Assembly: GCA_051294375.1 (NCBI GenBank)
Contig: CM119266.1
Coordinates: 18,160,087 to 18,224,086 of the forward strand
Direction of reading: 5' to 3'
Length of the DNA stretch: 64,000 nt
From: Paraspadella gotoi
Lineage: Eukaryota; Chaetognatha
Shown piece by piece: positions 56,006 to 64,000 of the stretch. A program made the position numbers and the translations under genes. Numbering within the stretch: the stretch's first letter is position 1; every line of letters starts with the position of its first letter. Below the pieces are notes generated by a model. That model did not search any database, had not been told where the DNA came from, and saw only the letters and a list, made by a program, of their open reading frames with translations.

Positions 56006-56818
56006 ACGGAGAGGCGTGGAACTCGGAGAGGGGAAGGAGCAGAAGTAGGATGGAAAGCGCTCAGAGAGAGGGAAGAAGACGAGCAGAAAGAAAAAAAAAG
56101 AAAGAGAGAAGGAAAAAAAAAGAGTGAAAAAGAGACCGACTGTGCTTGATGATTTTCGCCCAAATTACTTTCGGTTCGATTTCCCAAATGTCAAACCATC
56201 CGGTATACAGTATATATATTTTAAATGTGCCTCGTCAATGTAATTGTTTTCATTCACTAAATTTGAATGTACTCTCTCATAAGTCGGCCAACTGAATCTC
56301 CCAACCGAAGTCGGTGTTGTCGGCGTCGCGAGAATCCTGAAAACATTCGAGGTTACCATGGAAACCATAAGAGAAGATTTGGTGGAATTCGCTGAGGTGA
56401 GATTGTGATTTTGGTTGTTGTTGTTGGTGTTTTTCTTGTTCTTGTTCTGTTATTATCTTAGAACAGAAAATAATAAAGGGTTATCTTTTTATTAATTAAA
56501 ACAGCTGATAGAAAATTTCCTACCACATCATTGATAAGGAAGCCAATTGTGAGAGAGTCTTGATTGAAAGCTTTCAGAGTTCTGCTATGTTATGTATTAT
56601 CTTGTAAGACGGGACCCACCATAGCCTATCCAAAGTCAGGGGTTAGATAGCCTGTTTATTGAATGAATGCATATTTTTAACATTGTTTGCATTAATTTAA
56701 CTGTAGTGACATCTTTTTTTTTTTTGTTTCAGAAAGCGGGCAGGGATGGAACTCTGGACTTTCCCGGTTTCGTTGATTGCATCCGGAGATTAAAATGGCG
56801 ATGGAATGAAGACGAGGA

Positions 56819-56849
<31 letters not shown>

Positions 56850-57644
56850 CTAAAGGAAGCTTTCGAAGAATTAGACGCTGAAAAAATGGGGAGAATCAGA
56901 TTTCGAGAATTTCTCATCTTCATCAATTTATTGCGGGTGAGAGAGTGAAAGAGTGAGAGAGTGAGAGAGTGAGAGAGTGAGAGAGAGTTTTGTTTATTTT
57001 TTGTTTTGTTTTAAGGAACTTAAATTAACGAACAACGTTCCGCGTTTGGCCAAATTGTTTGGTCAAGACAATGAACCATTTACTTACGAACAAATGAAAG
57101 GTAATGTTAAAACTGGAGATAGCTAATCTAAAATATGAATTTTATATTAAAGTTTTTACTAAACGGAAAACTAAACAAAGGAATTTGAAACGACTTTCTC
57201 CTTATTACCAATTTACCATTTATCATTATTTATATAATGATCAAAATGTTGAGCTTCATTAGTTATATTTTTAAAATTCGCCCCCTGAGGTCTAAATTTG
57301 TTTACAATTTATTCGGTTTTTTCATTAGTTATATTTATAAAGAAAACTGTACTGTTATTAGTTGGGGTTTTTTATCAATTCTTCGCCTGTGGTCGTAAAT
57401 TGTTTACATTTCACGCGGTTTTTCATGTAATCATTTTTTATTTCATTTTTTTCTAGTTTCGCTTAGAGTCGCTTTACTACACAGACTTTGTCGTGATTCT
57501 GCCGCAAAAACTGCAGCAACTTTCGAATCTGCGGCTGAAACCGCAGCAACTTCTTGGCAATCTACTTCGAAGTTAAATGTCGACGAAATTTCTGAGAAAT
57601 TAGAATCCGTTTTGGAAAAATGGAAAAAAAATAGAGTTGAATGA
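52957..57644 (+). CDS. LPCAT: Lysophosphatidylcholine acyltransferase B, tandem paralogue, frameshifted as assembled
   Basis: Exons: 52957-53012, 53188-53264, 53420-53503, 53866-54007, 54411-54525, 54952-55186, 55674-55876, 56284-56396, 56733-56936, 57016-57100, 57457-57644. Exon 1 is tiny (MDKTSNLLHIRVPNPFEV). Exons 2, 3, 4 and 8 have exactly the lengths and phases of their LPCAT-A partners, so the genes are duplicates. Block I is HSSFWD (exons 4/5). Block III reads FPEATTGSG, with Ala where the family has Gly. LPGLPVQP-type block IV reads APGLPVQP. Exon 6 equals LPCAT-A exons 6+7 (235 nt) with no intron. Exon 7 is 203 nt versus 201; two +1 slips near 55795 and 55849 destroy the frame and lead to TGA at 56292-56294, although homology resumes as MATALGVGVTEG and continues. 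Exon 9 adds ten Asp in a row and an EF-hand-like segment (EELDAEKMGRIRFREF). AATAAA at 57684. It is either a gene with assembly indels or a recent pseudogene. Confidence 0.82.
54005..54235 (+). repeat. Degenerate (TGTC)n tract in LPCAT-B intron 4
   Basis: Interrupted tetranucleotide tract of gtctgtctgt/ccgtccgt type just after the exon 4 donor. Similar tracts lie at 33905-34180 and 38190-38275. Confidence 0.7.
54693..54858. repeat. Hairpin element (MITE-like) in LPCAT-B intron 5
   Basis: An imperfect 166-bp inverted repeat. The left end tagtaataaatgtaatctc and right end gagattacatttattacta are complementary, and the match continues through gaggtttac to the centre near 54779. No clear target-site duplication is seen. 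It fills much of the 426-bp intron. Confidence 0.65.
55262..55390 (+). repeat. Dispersed repeat family D, in LPCAT-B intron 6
   Basis: Decayed copy: cttgcagagtctcgctatgt, tataagagggatggaagcc, actttccaaagtt, tattggttgcactgat. Confidence 0.45.
56515..56690 (+). repeat. Dispersed repeat family D, in LPCAT-B intron 8
   Basis: tgataaggaagccaat, gagagagtcttgattgaaag, ctgctatgttatg, atcttgtaagacgggaccca, ctatccaaagtcagggg. Two copies of one family in neighbouring introns of LPCAT-B show that the gene has collected this element repeatedly. Confidence 0.55.
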
Positions 57645-57683
57645 AGGAATGAACAAACTAATGAATTATGAAATAATTTCGTT

Positions 57684-57689
57684 AATAAA
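57684..57689 (+). terminator. Poly(A) signal, LPCAT-B
   Basis: AATAAA 40 bp past the LPCAT-B stop, followed by T-rich sequence. Confidence 0.5.
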
Positions 57690-58751
57690 TTTTACGCTAA
57701 TCGTTCTTTAATTCCTTACATTTAGAATTAAGTTTGTACGATTGTGATTCACATTAGATCTAGTCTGTTTTCGAGTGGGCAACTTGAAAATGTGAAAAAA
57801 TCTTTTTGTGACAAAATTCACAATTGAATCGAATCTCGTTTGGAATCTGGCGGACTTTCGTTGATCCGTTAATAATTGAGAGAGATAAGAAGACGACGAG
57901 AGAGGAGAAGATGAGGCAGAAGAGAGAGAGAGAGAGAGGAAGAGAGAGAGAGAGAGAGAGAGGAGAGAGAAGAGAGAGAGGAGGAGAGAGAGAGACGAGA
58001 GAGAGAGAGGAATATAATGACAGCAGTGAGTGATATGAGATAGAGACCTCCAAAGAACTAAACCTCGCTGGCCGTTTTTTTTATTTTTGGGTGCAAGGCG
58101 TTTCTTCCCTATTGCAGAGATAGCGAGAAGAGAGAGAGACTGGAAGCAGATCGACGGCGATGGAGCCGAGGGGACGAAGGAGAGGAGAGAGGCGAGAGAG
58201 AGAGAGAAAGGGAGAGCGAGAAGAGAGAGCACAGAGAGATGATCGAACCGCAATTTGGGTGTGTCGTCCCTTTTTGTGAATTATCGATTTAAATTCCAGA
58301 TTAAATCTTCAAGATTTTTTTTTTTTGCTTGGCGAACGACGATAACAATTGAAAATCACAAACAAACTAACACCCACTTTGCGTCATGTGATGAGCCATG
58401 AAAGATCACAGTGCCGATTACTTGACGATTACGTGACAACTTACTAGAAGCCAATATTAATTAATGTAATTAATTACGTTCTTATGATCAAGTGATAAAA
58501 ATAAGTTATAGTGATGAATGAAAGCTCAAAGTATTAATACAATATATTATATAGTATGATGTGAGAACATGCACTAGTCAAGGCAGTGCCTATTCGCGGC
58601 TATTATTCAATTGGAACAGTTTACAAAAAAGAATAATAAACTATAATGACGGTCTGATTTTATTGTGATTTTATTTTTTGTTTCACATCATCGAAGGAAA
58701 ATAATCGAGAGAGCAGAGAGAAGAGAGAGGAGAGAGAGGAGAGAGAGAGAG

Positions 58752-58794
<43 letters not shown>

Positions 58795-59207
58795 AAGAGT
58801 CTTTTTTTCGACAGATTTTTAAAACTCGAACGTCAAAGGAAATAATTCTCGATCTTCATTCCGGTTGAAACTCATTCGACCACCGGAGAGAAAACTACTG
58901 TTGTTCGTTGTTGTTATCTGTATTGTATATTGTTATAGTTAGTCCGTTGGTGAAATCTGCTGATTCATTACTTTTGTGGTAAACATTAACTTTTGAGTTA
59001 AACATAAGACGAAAAAATCTATCAAAGCGAAATAGTTGTTATTTGTTCTTATGATTGTTACGGTTTTTGTTATTGTTGTTGATGTGTTGTTGTTGTTGTT
59101 GCTGTTGCCGCGAAACTGAGGGTTCTGTCCTCGTTAATGGGGTTGCGGTTGTCATGGTTATTTTTGGCGAGAATCGTGGTCGATGGATGTTTACAAACGG
59201 TAAACTT

Positions 59208-59395
59208 TATGAAATTGGTACAACCAATATAAAAATTATCCATTCATTTAATAATTAAGCTATCTTGCCCCTCACTTTGGACAGGCTTTGGTGGTTTAAG
59301 GCCTCCATCACTCTTACAAGATAATGAAAGAGCAGGTCCCTGCAAGCTTTAAATCAAGACTCTCTCACAGTATCGTTTATTCACTCCCAGAGTAC
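59208..59395 (-). repeat. Dispersed repeat family D, well preserved
   Basis: tgaaattggtacaaccaata, agctatcttgcccctcactt, caggctttggtggtttaagg, agcaggtccctgcaagcttt, gactctctcacagtat. It is the cleanest minus-strand copy and useful as a family reference. Confidence 0.65.
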
Positions 59396-60682
59396 CTTTT
59401 TTGTTTTCGTCGTTATTGACGTTTTTGTTGTATTTTTTATCTTCCCCAAATGGAGATGAGGATGAGTCGAGAATCAAGAATCCAAAATCGAAACTCAAGA
59501 ATCAGGAATCAAGAATCAAGAATCAGGACCACCGAAGAAGCAGCTTCGTGTCGATTCCAAACAAAAATGAAAAAAAAAGGAAAAAAATTCGGCGAAATTA
59601 AAACCGAAACTGATTAAGATTTGGAGGAGGGAAAGAAATGGGGAGGGGTAATAGACATGTGGTAGGTAAAAGAGGGGTTTTTAAGATAGGCGCGGAGCAA
59701 GAGAGGTATGGGAAAGAGAGAGAGAAGTTTGAGAGAGAGAGAGAGAGAGGTGGGAAAAAGGCAGAGGGAGCGGTCCGGAAATAAAAGGCGTGGAGAATTG
59801 AAAACTGTAAAATAAGAAAGGTGGAAAAAAGTCGGGAATAGAGAGAGATAAAAAGAGGGGTGAGGGAGAGAGAGAATAAAAAGAGAGGATTGTAAAATGT
59901 ACGGAGAAAGGTCNNNNNNNNNNNNNNNNNNNNNNNNNNNNNNNNNNNNNNNNNNNNNNNNNNNNNNNNNNNNNNNNNNNNNNNNNNNNNNNNNNNNNNN
60001 NNNNNNNNNNNNNNNNNNNNNNNNNNNNNNNNNNNNNNNNNNNNNNNNNNNNNNNNNNNNNNNNNNNNNNNNNNNNNNNNNNNNNNNNNNNNNNNNNNNN
60101 NNNNNNNNNNNNNNNNNNNNNNNNNNNNNNNNNNNNNNNNNNNNNNNNNNNNNNNNNNNNNNNNNNNNNNNNNNNNNNNNNNNNNNNNNNNNNNNNNNNN
60201 NNNNNNNNNNNNNNNNNNNNNNNNNNNNNNNNNNNNNNNNNNNNNNNNNNNNNNNNNNNNNNNNNNNNNNNNNNNNNNNNNNNNNNNNNNNNNNNNNNNN
60301 NNNNNNNNNNNNNNNNNNNNNNNNNNNNNNNNNNNNNNNNNNNNNNNNNNNNNNNNNNNNNNNNNNNNNNNNNNNNNNNNNNNNNNNNNNNNNNNNNNNN
60401 NNNNNNNNNNNNNNNNNNNNNNNNNNNNNNNNNNNNNNNNNNNNNNNNNNNNNNNNNNNNNNNNNGAAAATCCACAAAATAAATTAATTTTATAACCTGT
60501 GATATGAAAAGTACAAACAATTAAAAAAACGAAGAGAGAGAGCAAAAGAGAGAGATAGAGAGAGGAGGGGGAGATAGAGAAAGAGAGATGATAGAAATTT
60601 GAGACAAATTTCCTCATTCAAGAAAAAATTGAGGGAAAAATGAGTAAAAGGAAAATCAGTTGGTTTTGTGGAGGAGGAGGAG

Positions 60683-60715
<33 letters not shown>

Positions 60716-60758
60716 TAGGAACATGAAAAATAGTAGAGAGGAAAGAAGGAAGATATTT

Positions 60759-60821
<63 letters not shown>

Positions 60822-61343
60822 ACCTGAGAAAGACCATCCATGAAATTCTTTCTCTCTCCGTCCTTGTAATTAAAATCCCAGTTGACAGGATCAAGACTGG
60901 AGCTCCCTCGATTCTGTCAAAATACATTTCACTCTGTCTCGCTCTCTTTATCTCGCTCTCCCTCTTTCTCGCCCTTTGACACATTCGACGTTCGCCCTCA
61001 AGCATCTCTCCGTCTCTCTCTCTCTCTNNNNNNNNNNNNNNNNNNNNNNNNNNNNNNNNNNNNNNNNNNNNNNNNNNNNNNNNNNNNNNNNNNNNNNNNN
61101 NNNNNNNNNNNNNNNNNNNNNNNNNNNNNNNNNNNNNNNNNNNNNNNNNNNNNNNNNNNNNNNNNNNNNNNNNNNNNNNNNNNNNNNNNNNNNNNNNNNN
61201 NNNNNNNNNNNNNNNNNNNNNNNNNNNNNNNNNNNNNAAATACCGCTATCCCAATCTCCCAACATGGGGAAGAGATAACCTCAAAACTCCCTTTCTTTGC
61301 CTCATCAATTCAATGTCGACATTCACTAAACACTGTGATTTAT

Positions 61344-61433
<90 letters not shown>

Positions 61434-61539
61434 TTATTATTATTATTATTATTTATTTAGATCTTTGCAAAGAAAGCGTCATGTGACTGTGAACAGTAAT
61501 TCCTTGAAATTTGTATTCAAATCTATGTATTTATTATTA

Positions 61540-61578
<39 letters not shown>

Positions 61579-61806
61579 TATTTATTATTGATTTATTATT
61601 GAAAACAAATTAGAATTTTATTTAGTATTCAACCACCTTAATCCTTATTTGCCCACATTTTCTTACCCTTTTCTCACCGCTCGAACCTCCCCTAACGCCG
61701 CCCATCATAGCCCCCGTCCTAAGATTAAGCGGATCACAGTAATCAAAATCTCTTATCACAAGCGGGCAGTTTACAGCCAGGCTTAATATGAAGTCTGTCA
61801 AAATTC

Positions 61807-61868
<62 letters not shown>

Positions 61869-62502
61869 TCCAATTATTATATCTTCCTCCTTGTTATTTC
61901 TTTCTGTGATTTTACCTCTCGTTTTCTGATTGTATCTACAAGCAAAGACATTGTCGTTGTCATTGTTTCCAAATTCGTTTTTGTCTCATCTGTTTTTTCG
62001 TCATAATCGATCTTTTATTTGTCTCTGGTTGTTATTTTTAGTGTTTGTTTGCGTAACCAAGGTAATCGTCGTCATCGTCGTCGTCGTCGCCTCATTCCAT
62101 TGTCCTTTTGTTTCTTGTTTCCATATTTAGTTCCATNNNNNNNNNNTCCTTACCGTGCCCGAAGCGAGATTGCGGCTCTTGAGAAGCCGAAGAGGAGAAG
62201 CCCTGCCCGACATGGCTCGGCGAGGAGCGCAAAGGAACGGCGGAGAGGTCAGAGGCGCGGAACATTGCCGTGTGACGACCCCTGGCGGGCGAAACATAAA
62301 CAATGAGGAGAGGGATGAAGTCGTAGCGGGGGCGGAGGGCGTGCCTCGAGGGCTGTGCCCTTTGAGGGCCGATGGCTCAAGGGTCGTTGGAGATGGAAGG
62401 GATGGTGGCGTGAAATTATTGTTGATTAAGAGGTTCGCAAATTGTTTTTTTCGTAATTCGGGAAAAAATATCGCCATTTTTAATTTTAAGCTTTCTTTTT
62501 AA

Positions 62503-62612
62503 CTAAATCCACCAAAGCCTGTCAATAGGCAGCGGCAAGATAACTTATTAATTGAAGGAATTGATATTTTTTATATTTGTTTTACCATTTTCATTTTATA
62601 GAGTAACTATAA
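62503..62612 (+). repeat. Dispersed repeat family D, 3' half
   Basis: actaaatccaccaaagcctg, gcggcaagataacttattaa, then tttgttttaccattttcatt. Confidence 0.5.
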
Positions 62613-62865
62613 GTAATAATTATTAAGTATTTTTTCTGCTGTAGCTGTGTTATTTTTTGTTTTCTTGTTGTTGTTTCAACTTTCAAAGATGAAGAAATCT
62701 TCCTTTACGACAACAACAATAACAACAACAACAATTCCACAAGATGTATATCAATACTTTTAATCCTTCATCATCTGTATCAAGATTCCATCTCCACTTC
62801 ACTTCATCTGTTTCATCATCATCTGATCCTCTTCTCGCGCGTGAAATTCTTCTCCTTTGAAGTGC

Positions 62866-62898
<33 letters not shown>

Positions 62899-64000
62899 NN
62901 NNNNNNNNNNNNNNNNNNNNNNNNNNNNNNNNNNNNNNNNNNNNNNNNNNNNNNNNNNNNNNNNNNNNNNNNNNNNNNNNNNNNNNNNNNNNNNNNNNNN
63001 NNNNNNNNNNNNNNNNNNNNNNNNNNNNNNNNNNNNNNNNNNNNNNNNNNNNNNNNNNNNNNNNNNNNNNNNNNNNNNNNNNNNNNNNNNNNNNGTTAGA
63101 GCAGATTTGCTTAGACACCGAAGTAACTTGACACGAGATACAAAGAGACCGAGCCAAGTATTGAGTCATTGACCGACCGACCGACCGAACGGTTTCCAGA
63201 CTGACTGACCGACCGACTAAGACTTGATCATCTTAATCACATTCGCCGATAAACTAACGTCACCACCACAGGTTCTTCTGGTTCNNNNNNNNNNNNNNNN
63301 NNNNNNNNNNNNNNNNNNNNNNNNNNNNNNNNNNNNNNNNNNNNNNNNNNNNNNNNNNNNNNNNNNNNNNNNNNNNNNNNNNNNNNNNNNNNNNNNNNNN
63401 NNNNNNNNNNNNNNNNNNNNNNNNNNNNNNNNNNNNNNNNNNNNNNNNNNNNNNNNNNNNNNNNNNNNNNATTATTCCAAACTTTAGATATCTTTCAAAT
63501 TTACATAATCCTTCCTTTCCTTTCCAAATTTACACTTTCTGCTTTCCTTTTTTTTATATTTTCTACTTTCATTTTTTATTTTCAACCTTTTCTACTTTTT
63601 TTCGTTCAATCGTTCCATCCTTATTCAATATTCATCCACTTTCCATACTTGACTTTTTATTTTCCTTCCTCTTCTTTCCATCCTTCTCTTTCCACCCACG
63701 CCCCCCATACCCGACCTTACACTCCCCTCCCCTCCTACGGACCCCTCCAAGTCCTTCCACACCCTTCCTTTACTCCTCCACACCCTCCAGACCCCGCCGG
63801 GCCCCTCCATCGCTCTTCCACACCCTTCTTAGCCAATTAAAGAGACTTGACCAACTGGACGCGAGCGAAAGTTTTTAATCCTTCGTAATCTTAAGTCGTC
63901 GTCGTTGTTGTTGTTGTCGGTGAACTGGTCGTGAGTGACGCGGTTCAAAGGAGACCGACGACGACGACGACGACGACGACGAAGACGAAGACGACGACGA

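Larger units (their letters stand above)
57690..64000. other. Gap- and microsatellite-rich right end
   Basis: (GA)n 57925-58010, 58690-58792, 61817-61866; (CT)n 60764-60818; (ATT)n 61342-61440 and 61530-61580; (GAC)n 63957-64000. Gaps 59914-60465, 61028-61237, 62137-62146, 62899-63094 and 63285-63470. A GC-rich patch at 62147-62410 has open frames on both strands (for example SEIAALEKPKRRSPARH) but no recognisable domain. Confidence 0.55.

Noticed and set aside
62155-62502. Open frames on both strands in the GC-rich patch at 62.15-62.4 kb
   Set aside because: No recognisable domain or splice context, and the patch abuts a gap; listed only as a composition anomaly.

Overview
This is a draft genome scaffold from an animal, most likely an invertebrate. 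The evidence is a forkhead gene and two lysophospholipid acyltransferase genes with many short introns (about 90-700 bp) and ordinary GT-AG splice sites, plus tRNA-derived SINEs. There are no bacterial operons, RNA operons or CRISPR arrays. I cannot name the phylum. The sequence is AT-rich and extremely dense in polypurine/polypyrimidine microsatellites, mainly (GA)n/(CT)n and (GAC)n/(GTC)n. Sixteen N gaps are present; most lie next to such repeats, so local indel quality is doubtful.

Layout. 1-26 kb: no gene I can support; microsatellites, N gaps, an exact 671-bp duplication (13.8-15.4 kb), a GA-rich minisatellite (16.6-17.6 kb) and copies of a dispersed ~200-bp repeat. 26.07-28.19 kb: a three-exon FoxL1-class forkhead transcription factor. 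28.3-35.8 kb: mostly empty; a CRE array at 30.2 kb, dispersed repeats at 31.2 and 35.3 kb. 35.8-37.3 kb: a CCAAT-box array followed by exons of an unidentified multi-pass membrane protein. 40.7-57.6 kb: two head-to-tail LPCAT-type lysophosphatidylcholine acyltransferase paralogues, A (12 exons) and B (11 exons), 664 bp apart. 57.7-64 kb: microsatellites, gaps and dispersed repeats.

The most interesting structure is inside LPCAT-A. Exons 6-7 and their introns form one arm of a ~1.6-kb palindrome with a 3-nt loop (centre about 45,147). The second arm carries reverse-complement copies of both exons. A 1.2-kb insertion, itself an inverted repeat and carrying a hammerhead-ribozyme-like motif, sits in that second arm between 12-bp target-site duplications, while the first arm keeps the empty site. 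Exon 6 of the sense arm is 1 nt short and frameshifted; its inverted copy is intact. LPCAT-B also has a frameshift, plus a Gly-to-Ala change in the catalytic block III motif.

Functionally, the LPCAT pair would act in phospholipid remodelling at ER or lipid-droplet membranes and FoxL1 in the nucleus. Nothing in the sequence ties these genes into one pathway beyond the tandem LPCAT duplication.
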